Assembly (NCBI RefSeq): GCF_050947875.1
Contig: NC_134568.1
Location: 261,356,615-261,420,614 of the forward strand
Reading direction: 5' to 3'
DNA length: 64,000 nt
Origin: Dermacentor variabilis
Lineage: Eukaryota; Arthropoda; Arachnida; Ixodida; Ixodidae
The notes under the pieces are model-generated. The model saw only the letters and a list, made by a program, of their open reading frames with translations. It was not told the origin of the DNA and ran no database searches. The position numbers were made by a program, and so were the translations under genes. Shown piece by piece: positions 1 through 10,374 of this stretch (positions are counted from its first letter, which is position 1; each line of letters opens with the position of its first letter).

Positions 1-264
1 CAACGTGCCTAAGTTCCCTCTCGTAAGTCTAGGAAACTCTATGGTCCTGAAGCATAATCCAATTTACAACAGAAATGCAAAAAGGGCGTCACCCGTCTAC
101 GAACAAGTTTGTTTCGTGCATAACATGTAGCTAGTAAGGACCGGTGAAACAGTTGATGTATCTAACGTTGCAAGTGAGCAGGGCGGCGCGGACGAAGACT
201 TCTACACAAGGCAGGTTGCTTAGAGGTGCCAAGGCGGACCTGCTGTAGCCCCGGGCACGACTAC
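1..264. other. unassigned sequence
   Basis: No gene or clear repeat is visible. The right part leads directly into LINE coding sequence and may be its more decayed upstream portion, but no reading frame can be followed. Confidence 0.4.
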
Positions 265-1312
265 AGCGTGTCCCATTCACTACATTAATAGCCAAGGGTG
301 TAAAACCCTTGGCTACATTAGGCGTAATCTTTACTCGGCAAACAAGTCCACTAAATTATTAGCCTACACGACACTGGTTCGTTCGAAAATGGAGTACGCG
401 TCTTTTAATTCGAACCCGCATCAATCGTACCTTATAAGCAAGCTCGAGTGAGTCCAAAACAAAGAAGCCCGCTTCATTTCGAAAATTTATTTATGAGCGT
501 CTAGCATCACTAACATTAAAATATCTCCAAGTCTCCCCTCTCTAGAAAATCGAAGGCCGATAGGACTTCTTTCCCATTTTCACAAGCTTTATCACTGCAG
601 GCCGTCCTTCAGCGCATGCCACATCAGGACCGCCCATCTTCCCGCGCCTTGATAATCCCTTTAAAGTGCAGCCCGTTCTTGCGCTCACTAACTCATTGAG
701 TCACTCGCCCTTCTTTCTCGTGATATATCACTGGAATATGTTGCCAAATGAAATCGTATCCATTCTAAGTCACGATGATGTACTAGCAAAACTAAAACAC
801 TATTTTAACGTGCTCACGTAGGATTCTATTGCTCATTCGTTCAAGGCATCATGTGTGTTCTTGAACTCTTTTTTCTTCTTCTTTTTTTTACTTTCGTACC
901 CTCACCACATTTTGATGTTCCTAGCAAAAATGGCCTTGCTTTAGGTTATAGCACCGGGTTCCTTGTATTGGATAATTTTTTTTCTAGTTGTGTTCTTCTT
1001 TCATTGTTACATGCAGTATCTGCTGGTACGTGTACCTATTTTAGCAAGCATTTTCCTTCTATGAAGTAACGTTGATCTTTGTAACACCGATTTTAATGCT
1101 ATAGGGTTCTTGAACGTTTAGGATGAGTCATTGTAGTGCTCTTACAGTTTTGTTTTCCTGCCTGTTTTATCTACATGCGTTCCTGTTTTTATTTTAACAT
1201 GCATTATCTGTTTATATGCATGTACTGTAACTGTCACAGATTTATTGCAAAACTCCTATGTAATGCCCCTATGGGTCTAAAGGCCCATACGGGCATTACA
1301 TACTTGAATTTA
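265..1312 (+). mobile_element. CR1/jockey-like LINE, 3' fragment (degenerate)
   Basis: From about 283 to 400 one frame reads HYINS, then LGYIRRNL, then LVRSKMEYAS. These match the C-terminal part of the reverse transcriptase encoded intact at 35167-37185 (LGYLRRNL, LVRPKLEYAS). Stops and frameshifts interrupt it (stop after SKLE near 450), and the motif NMLPNEIVS near 740 corresponds to the family's C-terminal IWNSLPDSI block. About 450 bases of AT-rich 3' UTR follow. The copy ends near 1262-1303 with a TAATGCCC...GGGCATTA hairpin and a short A-rich tail. The element is dead and 5'-truncated. Family assignment is by motif comparison only; the exact left edge is unclear. Confidence 0.75.
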
Positions 1313-2210
1313 AAAAAAATGGAAATTTCTCAAAACGGGCATGAGGGCCCATACGCGGCGCGGTACTGCTCTGGTCAGAGATGGGTAATTGCCGGCGTAA
1401 GCGCAGCCTCACAAAACACTGTGCGACTTCGTCGAGTAGTCTGGCCTCGCCACCCGGCTGTTCTACGTGACCTATTAGTGCCGCAGTGCGAAGCCGGGTG
1501 ACAAACTCTCTCAAGGAAGCACTTCGCAAGCGAGATACGGATAACTTTTACCTACTTTCTCTGTTGTATGTAAGTAGTTTTCTTTCCTCTGTCCGCTCTG
1601 CTATCCTCTCTCCCTGTCCTTTTGCTCTCCTCAACACCACCCTTCCCCTTTCCACTGCTGTTTAGGTGTCGGCAGACTGTGCTAGACAATTCCTGCGGTC
1701 AGCAGCAATTTCCTTCTCTTTCTTTTCCTTTATGCATATATGTCTCTTTGTACAATTAAACAGCCAATTACTACTAAGTCTTCGAAGCACCACCTTCTCT
1801 CGAAAAGTGAGGTCGCCAGGTAACTCGGAACCACACGGAGGTATAAGTGCTCTACTCTAAACGTCTAGCTGTCAGAGGCAGCGTAGAGCTAAGCTCTGTG
1901 CGGGCGGGGGCAGCACAATTGGGCGACAAAAGATCACTCGACGATGAGTAAGTACGGGATTTTTTTTTATTTTCCCCTTAACTATCGGTTTAGTCATGTT
2001 TAAGTAACGAAATTTTTAAGTATTGGCTACAGACCCCAAGTGTGATACGCAAAGTTGTAGAGCCACCTTGAGAAACCTCTGAATAAATTGTTTCCAACGC
2101 GATATATCTCACGTGGTCCTTTTTTCCCCCGTTCCAAAGAAAGCCCGCGAAATACGAAAAAATACCACCTGACGGGGCGCTTCGCACTGTTATTGTGTTG
2201 CTCTCAAGCG
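1313..2210. other. unassigned intergenic sequence
   Basis: There are short open frames only, none with recognisable motifs, and pyrimidine-rich stretches at 1560-1800. I see no repeat family. Confidence 0.4.
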
Positions 2211-2223
2211 TGCGATGAATAAG

Positions 2224-2241
2224 CTATATATATATATATAA

Positions 2242-2323
<82 letters not shown>

Positions 2324-2358
2324 AGAATATATATATAAATAAATATATATATAAATAA

Positions 2359-2444
<86 letters not shown>
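2224..2444. repeat. (TA)n microsatellite, about 220 bp
   Basis: An almost pure TA dinucleotide run, broken by AAGAA and AAATAAATA interruptions near 2241 and 2321-2360. The flanks AATAAGCT (left) and AGCTTATT (right) are inverted copies of each other, so the whole tract is a near-perfect palindrome. Apparent IYIYIY open frames here are artefacts. Confidence 0.95.
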
Positions 2445-2449
<5 letters not shown>

Positions 2450-2489
2450 GCTTATTAATGCTCAACAGTTTCCGAGACTATCGCTCGCT

Positions 2490-3020
2490 TCCAGAGAGAT
2501 AAAAGAGATCAGAAAGACAGGGAGGTTAGCCGGACAATAGATATACAGTTTGCTACCCTGCACTGGCGAAGGGGTAAGGGGAGAGAAAAAGATTTTTAAA
2601 GAAATGCACACAATGAAAAGAGTGGAAGTGGGGAAAGAAAAAAGAAATTACACGCACACACACAAAGGAACGCAGGGGTGTCACAGTCGTTCAAGCATGT
2701 CGCTCGACCGGAGACACCTCAGTAGCGCCTTCTCCGCCTTCTGGTGTGAAGGTCGCAGCAGCCGGCACTCCAAGATTGTCTGCTCACAAAACGGCCGGTC
2801 ATCGAGGCGTGCCAACGCTGTCATGATCAAGCGACTGTCTCTGGAAGCTGTATAGCGAGAACAATGACAGAGGAGATGTTCGATTGTTTCCTCGCTGCCG
2901 CAACTATCACCGGTATAGCACTGTCAGTCATTCCGATGGGGCAAGGAAATGTATTCGTGAAAACTCGCTTCCAGATATCTCTGGAGCGCCATTACAACTC
3001 GTCTTTGTAATAAATAGGTA
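2490..3020 (-). mobile_element. RNase-H-bearing LINE, 3' fragment
   Basis: Read on the minus strand, the segment around 2700-2930 gives a CGSEETIEHLLCHC-like block, then SRLIMTALARLDDRP and a leucine-rich tail ending near 2690. This is the C-terminal cysteine/histidine block plus tail seen in tick LINEs with an RNase H domain; the larger copy at 28175-30955 has the related CGCEENIDHLLCYC. The A/G-rich sequence at 2495-2670 (GGGAGGTTAGCC, then TTTGCTACCCTGCACTGG) is the 3' UTR shared with the fragments at 8350 and 14335. The copy is 5'-truncated and non-functional. Confidence 0.65.
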
Positions 3021-3065
3021 AGTAAAAAAGAATACTTCGGTAGTTTTGGGCAGTTTGCTGTCTGT

Positions 3066-3295
3066 CTCACGGCGGTGACTCAGTGACTAAGCAGTTCTGC
3101 TGGCGAATACCAGGTGGCGAGTTCGATTCCCCGCGGCGGTGGTCGCTTTTCAATGGGGATGGAATGCAAAGACGGTCATATACTTCGATTTATGTGCACA
3201 TTATAATTAAGGTTGCCAAAATCAATACGGATTACGTCACCAAAGCGTCTTTCAGAGGTCAAGCATTGGGGCGTTAAACGCCATCAATCGAGTCT
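3066..3295 (+). mobile_element. Ruka-type tRNA-derived SINE (old copy)
   Basis: The head has a Pol III promoter: an A-box-like GTGACTCAGTG near 3076 and the B-box GAGTTCGATTCC near 3119. The middle (TTCAATGGGGATGGAATGC) and the diverged tail ending GGCGTTAAACGCC follow the order of the younger copy at 47263-47494. Divergence is high and no target duplication is evident. The tRNA-like head should not be called as a tRNA gene. Confidence 0.75.
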
Positions 3296-4730
3296 ACTGC
3301 CTCAGGGTAAATGCGGGATGACACAGACATTGCTGGGCTCTGCGTGGTGCTAACATCGGCCTCTCGGAACTATTTATTGAGAGTACGTAAATATTTCAGT
3401 GCGTAAAAAGTTCGTATAATTGTATATTGTTAACATCTTGAACTTGACCCTCAAACGAGTGCAGCAACCAGTACATCCATATGCGTGTGTCCAATTTAGT
3501 GAAGACCTCTGGTTGGCGCACTGACTAATGCGGCGAAATATATTTGGAGAGCAGGAAAGCACAGGAGAAAGGTTGTTTAGGGAAAATCGTTTAGGCGTTC
3601 GAGCAGCACTACAGCGGAAAACTTAGTTTCGTCCAGAAAAGAAGCAGTGGCACTTCAGCATTACTTAACCTGGGGAAGTTTCACAGCATTTTCTTAAACA
3701 GAACCAAATAGCGTAGCATGCTAATTGAAGCGGGAGTTTCAGTAGTATCGCCTGCAAGTACAACTCATTAGCATAATTTTTTTTTCTGGCAAATTCCGCT
3801 TATGTGCTCGCGCACGACTACCGTGTAGTGACAAGGCGATTCCATGGGATTGAATGGGATTTCTGAGAACGGACCCTCCTGTCCGCCGCAAAGGCCGAAA
3901 CAACAATTTTAGCTGTGCTGGCACAAATAATCGCACAGTATCACGGCAAAGAAAGTAGGGGACGCTGATTGTGGGCTATGTTCGGGCCAGGATATTGTTT
4001 ACGCTGCCGGCCAAAGCGATAATCTTTCTTCTGTCGCGCTATTCCGCTATGGAAAGGGGGGAAGTCAGCTTTGCCTTAGTCACCTTGGACCTTCGAGGCG
4101 AAAAACTCATTTAGCACTTGTGCCTGCGACTCCAGCAATTGTTACAAACACATCGCTACACCATTCCTAAAGCGAACAGCAATCAGAGCTGCCTAGGCGA
4201 AACAAAAAGAACCACATCAACAGGGGGAATATATGAACGTTGTTTGCTCTCGGTAGGACCTTGACATGCCAGCAATTGCTTTTCGTTGGGAGCATATTTC
4301 CCTGGTGTCCGCTGCCGAGTGGATCCAATCACAACACATAGATGACAGTAGTGCGACATGGATGGAACTCGAGGGGAAAGTGTGGCATGTGTCTCTTCAG
4401 ACGACGGTTACCCCAGTTCTCTCCAGTAGAGATTGTCGTGGAATAGGAGATTGCAATAACTCTTTGCTACAGGTGAAATGTCATCAGTCATGCGAAGTAT
4501 GATGGCACATGTGAGCGCAGTTTGGAGATTTTTCGTCTGACAAGTAACGACACCAGCGACACATGCATAGCATACTGTAAGTCTGACATCATGAGAACCT
4601 TTTAAAGCTCCACGAACAGATCTTGTCCTGTCCTTCCGCTGTCTCGCGTCTTTTCGTTGCGCTTTAAAAAGTTCTTATGACCAATTAGCTCGCTTATCCA
4701 CCTTGCTGCATCCGTGTAGCGAGCATTGGC
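3296..4730. other. unassigned intergenic sequence
   Basis: About 1.4 kb with only short open frames. I see no transposon motif, tRNA or coherent exon on either strand. Confidence 0.4.
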
Positions 4731-4834
4731 TGCACGGCAAAGAACCCCAGGTGGTCAAAATTAATGCGGAGTCCGCCACTACGGCGTGCCTCATAATCAT
4801 CCAGTGGTTTTGGCACGTAATACCCCAGAATTTG
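4731..4834 (+). mobile_element. Ruka-type SINE, 3' part
   Basis: The 3' module of the SINE is present: AGAACCCCAGGTGGTC, the conserved ACTACGGCGTGCCTCATAAT core and TTTTGGCACGTAAtACCCC. The tRNA-like head is missing, so the copy is 5'-truncated. Confidence 0.85.
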
Positions 4835-5384
4835 ATCAATTTCGAATCTTGCTGCATGTTGTAAGTTGGCCTTTGCACACCGAGCAAGCACGTTGGCAAG
4901 TCTGTGCACTACATTTCGCGCTCAACTAGTTAACGTAGGCCACGTTGAGCCGCAGGCAGCGAAGGCGTTGCCTACTGAGGCATCGTGCTATATGAAAGGC
5001 ATAAGACCCCCCGGGTCAATTATGTAAGGGAATCCTTATACTAAAGGATTGTCTCACAGCAGAAACACCGCTACGAACGCCACGTGACAGCAGATGCCGT
5101 TAGTGTTGCGTCTTTTCCTGAAAGCGGTATTTGAGTTGGTTCCGGCAGTGGGCGCACATCTGTGAAAGGCTGAACGCTGCCTTGTTTGCCACAGTGGGCG
5201 GGAAACCACATGCAAGACAATGCTGTGACACAGGTCGCAGGCTTTCGTGCGAGGTGCCTTATTTTGCTGAGGAGTTGCTAATGTGTGCGCGTCGACTTTA
5301 ACGACTGTGGAGCCACTCGCGAGTCGCTGGAGATAACCCAAAGCTCTTTGATCCAGAATATAAACAAGCAGCACCGCTCTGCAG
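4835..5384. other. unassigned intergenic sequence
   Basis: No recognisable feature apart from a small AATCCTT/AAGGATT inverted repeat near 5030. Confidence 0.4.
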
Positions 5385-5777
5385 CTATACTCGCAGACAA
5401 CTTTCTCCGGCTATGAAGGGAAAGCTACGGGGACGGAGCTTCTGCACATGTGGTACCGGAACAAGTAGTCCGCCAGCGTCTGACTGTGCTTTTGGCTGCT
5501 CGGAACAGACGCTGATTCGACGCAGCTTCCACGTGCGACGGTTTCGCGTTTGCCCAGGCGCGGAAGGGAAAAGCCGCGAAATAAGTTAACTTTGACATTC
5601 AGTGGTGTGTTTTGCATTATTTGACTGTTGCTAATAAGGTGTTTATGTTTCCTCTTGCCCTGCTTAAGCTAACGTGGATGAAAACGCGGGACTCTTTTTC
5701 ACAAGCGCTCTCACTTGTGCGCGCTTTGCCTCCGTAGCTTTCCCTTCATAGACACAGAAAGTTGTCTACGAGTATAG
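5385..5777. mobile_element. 393-bp TIR element, copy 1
   Basis: The left end reads CTATACTCGCAGACAACTTT and continues TCTCCGGCTATGAAGGGAA then AGCTACGG. The reverse complement of the right end reads CTATACTCGTAGACAACTTT followed by nearly the same sequence. The terminal inverted repeats are therefore about 45 bp. The interior has no transposase. A second copy of the same length lies in the opposite orientation at 40678-41070. The outer bases CTCTGC on the left and CAGAG on the right may extend the TIR or be part of a target duplication. A non-autonomous DNA transposon (MITE) is the simplest reading; the superfamily is unknown. Confidence 0.8.
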
Positions 5778-5867
5778 CTCAGAGGATGGGTCGATACATC
5801 CGATCACCGAGCGTGGCAAAGATTCTAATACTGATTGCATAGCCCACACACCAACAGCATATTTGTG

Positions 5868-6062
5868 GATGCGGCCACCTTGGCTGCCGCATTCCAATGG
5901 GGGCGGAATGTAAAAAAAAAAAAAAAAAAAAGAAAGAAAATTTGCTCGCGTGTTCTGTTTTTGCTGCACCCTTAACTCTGGGTGGTCGAAATTATTATCC
6001 GCAGTCCGCCACAACGGTGTCTCATACAGCCTTTCAGTTGCTTCGGTACGCTAATCCCCATA
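5868..6062 (+). mobile_element. Ruka-type SINE, diverged
   Basis: TGCGGCCACCTTGGCTGCCGC and AATGGGGGCGGAATG, then GGTGGTCGAAATTATTATCC and CCACAACGGTGTCTCATAC, are in the family order. An A-rich stretch (about 5911-5940) interrupts the middle. The head is truncated or too diverged to recognise. Confidence 0.7.
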
Positions 6063-6683
6063 CTTGAACTTATTTTCTTCCAATTACACCCTTCCTTGAT
6101 ATGCTTTTTTTTCGACTCTTTTTCTCTACTCTTGCACAGCCCCTCCTGACGTACAGCTGCACTACGCATAAAGGTTACCAGATTCTGCCATCTAAGGTGA
6201 TGCAGGATTAGAAACATGTAAATCCAGGATTTTCAAGTTATCAAATGAAGCCTGTCCCCTGAGTGTGTTAGGCACGAAGTCGGGCTTAATAAAACTGACC
6301 TCTTCGTAACGGCTTACCCATCACAAGAACAGATTTCGATCGATCGTCACCGTTGTAAACTGGAAGGGGCTTAAATGGCCATACCCATAACTCTAGGCTT
6401 AAATCGCCTGTGAGCTTCTTAGTGTACTCGTAGGGCCGCTTTTCTAAACGAAAGCGAGAGAAAGAGAGACGACTCATCCTATAAATTGGGAAATGTGAAT
6501 CTTGCACAAGATGCCGTACATTACATCATCAATGTAACGATCAGGGAAAAATTAAATTTGAATGCAGAAACTCAGATCAGCGATAAAAAATTAGAAGCCT
6601 TTGTGCACTACGTTTGAGACGGTGCGTCTGACTCACCTATGCCATGTGACGCACGACTTCGATGGAAAAAGCTCAACGTCACC
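6063..6683. other. unassigned intergenic sequence
   Basis: Only short open frames; no repeat recognised. Confidence 0.4.
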
Positions 6684-7197
6684 TTAAAGGGACACTAAAG
6701 CGAAACAATAAATCAGTTTAGTCTAATGAAGCCTTGTTTGAGAACCCTGCAGGCCGTCATTTCAAAAAAGTAGTTTGATTATTAGATGAGAAAATGAAGG
6801 TCCAAATATCAGTATTTGAATTTCGCGCCAAAACCACAGCGCCGGTACGTCAGCGCGACGTCAGGGATACCAAAGTATGTTTTCGCATTTGGGCCGCGTT
6901 GGCTGAATAAAGGTTCCCGAAACTTGTCATGTTTAATATTTGGTTCCTTTAGAACACATTGTAGTCAATCTGTACCGCTATATATAATTAGTAGGCCATA
7001 GAAGATGCCATCAAAATCCAAGACGTCACAGCCCCCAGGTGCGGGAACTTAAGTAGGCGTGGCCACCCGTATTTCATTCTTGCGTTTTTTCTGGCATACC
7101 AAACGTCTTATCGTTGTAAGAGTGGTGTTTTCGGTGTTGTAGAATGGTAATTTACTGATGCAGAAGAAATCCTTTTTTCACTTTAGTGTCCCTTTAA
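6684..7197. mobile_element. TTAA-flanked MITE (piggyBac-like termini)
   Basis: The element is bounded by TTAA at 6684-6687 and 7194-7197. Just inside are perfect inverted termini AGGGACACTAAAG (left) and CTTTAGTGTCCCT (right). Its length is 514 bp including both TTAA copies. No transposase frame is present, so it would depend on an autonomous relative. TTAA target choice with short TIRs is characteristic of the piggyBac superfamily; that assignment is inference from the boundaries alone. Confidence 0.85.
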
Positions 7198-7207
7198 TGT
7201 TTACTTC

Positions 7208-7433
7208 ACCTGCCGTGGTTGATTAGTGGCTATGGTGTTGCGCTGCTAAGCACCAGGTCGCGGGATAAAATCCTGGCGACGGCGGCTTCATTTTGGTAGA
7301 GGCGAAATGCAAAAACACCCCAGTAACGTTAAAGAAACCCACGTGGTCCAAATTAATCCGGAGTTCCTGATTGCGGCGTGCCTCATAATCAGATCGTGGT
7401 TTTGGCACGTGAAACGCCACAATTTTTTTTAAA
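7208..7433 (+). mobile_element. Ruka-type SINE with target-site duplication
   Basis: Complete SINE: head CCTGCCGTGGTTGATTAGTGG, degenerate B-box GGGATAAAATCC, middle AGGCGAAATGC, and 3' module GGCGTGCCTCATAATCAG with TTTTGGCACGTGAAACGCC. It ends in a T-rich/A-rich tail. The 9-bp direct repeat GTTTACTTC flanks it at 7199-7207 and 7434-7442, as expected for LINE-mediated insertion. It landed one base away from the edge of the TTAA MITE. Confidence 0.9.
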
Positions 7434-7442
7434 GTTTACTTC

Positions 7443-7807
7443 CATAATTAAGACTTCCAATCTGGGTCAAAGCTATGTGGAAAACAAATCTATGTATTTT
7501 CTTGCTGATTTTGGCACGAATCTCTCACTGTTGTTGCCAGAAAGCGAAAGAGAGGCATCAGGACTGGCTGGAATTTTCTATTACGAATAATTCTAGCGTA
7601 AGAGCTTTATGTGAATACCTGCCCAGTTTTCCTATTAGGTGGGCATGCGCTGACGGGCTTCAACAACGCAATTCAAAGATCTTCGTTACGGTTACTAATA
7701 AGAAAGTTAGTTTTGCACCTTGTGTGCAGAATATCTGGTGTCCCTTATTGCTATAAATCTAGGCCAGCAAAATGTATTTTATTCTTGATAACTTGAGAAA
7801 AAATTAT
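7443..7807. other. unassigned intergenic sequence
   Basis: Overlapping short frames only; no motif seen. Confidence 0.4.
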
Positions 7808-7870
7808 GTGTGTGTATGTGTGTGTGTGTGAGAGAGAGAGAGTGAGAGAGAGATAGAATGAGAGAGCGAG
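7808..7870. repeat. (TG)n/(AG)n compound microsatellite
   Basis: A TG-rich run passes into an imperfect AG run. Confidence 0.9.
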
Positions 7871-7879
7871 ACATTTCAA

Positions 7880-7990
7880 TTCGAAGAAGGAAAAAGACGT
7901 CGAAATATATCAGCAAACTGCGGTTTGCAGATGACATTGTCCTGTAAAGCAACGCTGGATACAACTTACAACAAATGATTATGAAATTGA
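7880..7990 (+). mobile_element. RTE-type LINE, reverse transcriptase scrap
   Basis: The plus-strand frame reads LRFADDIVL, stop, SNAGYNLQQMI. This matches the catalytic FADD motif of the RTE-type LINE at 30956-34870, which reads LRFADDIVLFSNTGDELQHMI. Only about 35 codons survive, with an internal stop. Confidence 0.7.
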
Positions 7991-8349
7991 GCTGGCAGTC
8001 TAGCGGAATTTTGAAGAATCGTATGCTTACAAGTAGGCTTATGTTCCATAGGCTGGCAAGTTAACAAAGCTTTGGCATTGACAGTTAGCCTCTTAGAGCC
8101 ATGCAGGAGTACGTTCACGTAGACCAAAGGGTCAAAAGGGGCCCCGTGTTTGTCAAACGTCCTGAATATCGGACCCAGCCTCACGTTCGTCTCACTCCTC
8201 CACGAGGAAAGAGGATCCCACGTTTTTGAACCCCGAGTCGCAACATTGCCCCGTATTGTGAAAAGTACATTTCTAGGTGACTAAAAATAGAATGAAGCGC
8301 GTATTGCAGGCACTCCCTAGTGAGGAATGGCAACTTGCCAATATCGCTG
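7991..8349. other. unassigned intergenic sequence
   Basis: Nothing recognised. Confidence 0.4.
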
Positions 8350-8620
8350 AAGTTAGAGAGAGAGAGAGAGAGATAAGGCAGGGAGGTTAACCAAACGCGC
8401 GTCCGGTTTGCTACCTTGCATTGGAGAAGAGGGAACAAAAGGTGAAAGGGACGAGAAAGAAAGGATCAGACAGAGAACTAGTTGCGCGTACACGTGAAGA
8501 TGTGGAGCAAGTCTTTAAATGGTCGCAGAGCTTTGCGGTCTAGCAGGTTTTGCAGGAATGTTCTGCGCCAATCCGTGCAGTCTGCCATACGTGGAAGACG
8601 TGGTGCTCATGCGTGGAAGA
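8350..8620 (-). mobile_element. RNase-H-bearing LINE, 3' UTR and C-terminal scrap
   Basis: An AG run is followed by GGCAGGGAGGTTAACCAAAC, GTCCGGTTTGCTACC and a purine-rich tract. The same order occurs at 2495-2680 and 14335-14420. The sequence to its right (CTTTAAATGGTCGCAGAGC and on) would be antisense to the LINE C-terminus, but the frame is lost. Confidence 0.55.
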
Positions 8621-9126
8621 TAACAAAGAAACTTGATAATTAGTTGAGGATCGATCTAAAAGCGACGGAACAGAAAATTATAGGTGTTAACACAGGGTTA
8701 CAAACTACAAGACATCCGTAAGTTTATATTTGACGCGTTCCGCTAGCCTTAAACAGAGAATAGTTTAAACGTGGCCTTGAGAATTGGATGGACCAGTTGG
8801 ACCAACACGTCCAACTGACAGCTATTTTAAAGAGTTGGATGGTGCGGTGATTTTGGGGCCACGTTGCTGCTGTGTGTGCGAGAGTTCTGCACCCAGAAAT
8901 CAAGCAGTAAAATATACGGTTTCTTTTTTCAGCAAGACTGTGCAGTTCGGCGGCCCCTAGAGCCGGAAGATAAAGACTTTTCGCGCCTAACAAATTAAAG
9001 CGTTTGAAGCGCTCACCTCGAGTCGCATGATACAGTTTAGACACGAGGAAGCTCGTGAGAAGTCGCTGCTGGCCCAGTTGCGGTTGAGGTTATCTTGTGA
9101 TCCAGTCATCTTTGAGCGACACGCAG
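8621..9126. other. unassigned intergenic sequence
   Basis: GTCCAACTGG-type words recur in both orientations around 8785-8840. No other structure seen. Confidence 0.4.
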
Positions 9127-10050
9127 TGGCGTATCCAGAAATTTAGTTCGGGGGGCGAGGGGAGGGGGGAGGCTCACGGTGCAGCTCGGCCTCCTACTTA
9201 CAGAGTTAGTCAAGGGATCAAATACATGAATAATAACTGCAATGCCATTGCCAGAGATGCTGCAAACTATGTTTCTGTTTTTATCTATTGAATAAGTAAA
9301 GGAAATATCACGGACTTTAGAACTATATCAGTTCGAAATCATCAAAGCAGTGCATGCCGCTGCTATGAAAAAGGTAAAGGACATGAAATGAACTAGTTGA
9401 GGACAAATATTTCAATGAAACTTTGACATTCAAGAACTTTGTTTACATTTTTGTTTGTATGCAACGGCCAAGGAAAATCTTAATGACGCTGTCCTTTTTT
9501 TCCAATGTATTGCGCAGGAGCAGCTGTCAACGGTCGTGTATCGTGAGTAATTGCACCGAAATTATAGTCGCAACAGAGAGCACGTATAAAAAAGCTGGAG
9601 TTCTGCAAAAGATACATGAGAAATGTGAAGATACAATGGAATATACAAATGCGAAGATACAGCTTGATGAAGGGCAAAAAAGTGTGACTGGAAACAAAGT
9701 TCACTGCAAGTATACGCAAAACTTCGCAACAATATATTTAAATATACCGTATAAATCTCCAATAAATCTACGTATATAAGCAAAAGTCCCTGTATATAAC
9801 GCGTCAAACAAGGCACATAAACACGTTGCGCAATCACAGATTCACAGAAGCCCAAGGCCCTCCTCCCCCCTCCCTTCACTCCACCCCGATGCATCGCGCG
9901 CGACGTAAGGTGGCGCGCTTCCTCTCCGCTTTTCTCGCTTGCGCACAAAAGACTGAGCCACCATCGTCGGCTCACCCATTCTCCCCCCCCCCCCTTCCGC
10001 CCACCATGCTTTCACTCGCACATAGAGCACGTGGCGCGCGGTGACGATGC
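9127..10050. mobile_element. possible repeat bounded by G-rich and C-rich ends
   Basis: The left edge GTGGCGTATCCAGAAATTT is followed by a G-rich tract (9150-9172). Similar 'CGTA-CCAG/GG' starts next to G-tracts are seen at 54757 and, reversed, near 12035. The interior is AT-rich without a frame and passes into C-rich sequence at 9860-10000. Family and right boundary are uncertain. Confidence 0.35.
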
Positions 10051-10355
10051 TATCGCCCTTGGAATTTATACGGAATATGAAAACGACGGCAGGAATGCGC
10101 CTGGAGTGTCCATATAACTGCTATCGCAATAACATAACCAAGAGTATCTGTAACTGAAGAATGCCGTGGCCCATTACTTTCCGCAAAAGAAAAAGAAATG
10201 ACAAGATTCTGACTGGTGTCGTAGAAGTCGCGGTGTGCTTTTTGCGTTGCGTAGATAGATTGGATTTTTACAAGTACATGCTCCAGGAGTGCAGGTGTAA
10301 CCGGCAAAAGGAGGCCTCAGGTGAGCACTTGAGGTTATAATAATGCTGTGTCTAA

Positions 10356-10374
10356 AGGTACGTCGGACGTACCT
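10356..10374. repeat. short perfect inverted repeat
   Basis: AGGTACGTC, one base, GACGTACCT: 9-bp arms. Confidence 0.9.

Noticed and set aside
289..315. TAGCCAAGGGT/ACCCTTGGCTA inverted repeat as a LINE 5'-junction snap-back like the one at 35132
   Set aside because: The LINE reading frame (HYINS...KTLGYIRR) continues through the repeat, so it lies inside coding sequence and is probably coincidental.
2190..2465. Open frame of IYIYIY residues
   Set aside because: Translation of a (TA)n microsatellite; the same applies at 19780-20056, 48146-48452 and 49331-49691.
3066..3140. tRNA gene
   Set aside because: A- and B-box-like sequences are present, but they belong to a SINE head: the SINE body follows and no cloverleaf acceptor stem closes. 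The same holds for the heads at 7208, 15990, 44210 and 47263.
5411..5617. Small ORF inside the TIR element
   Set aside because: Not conserved in frame in the second copy at 40678-41070.
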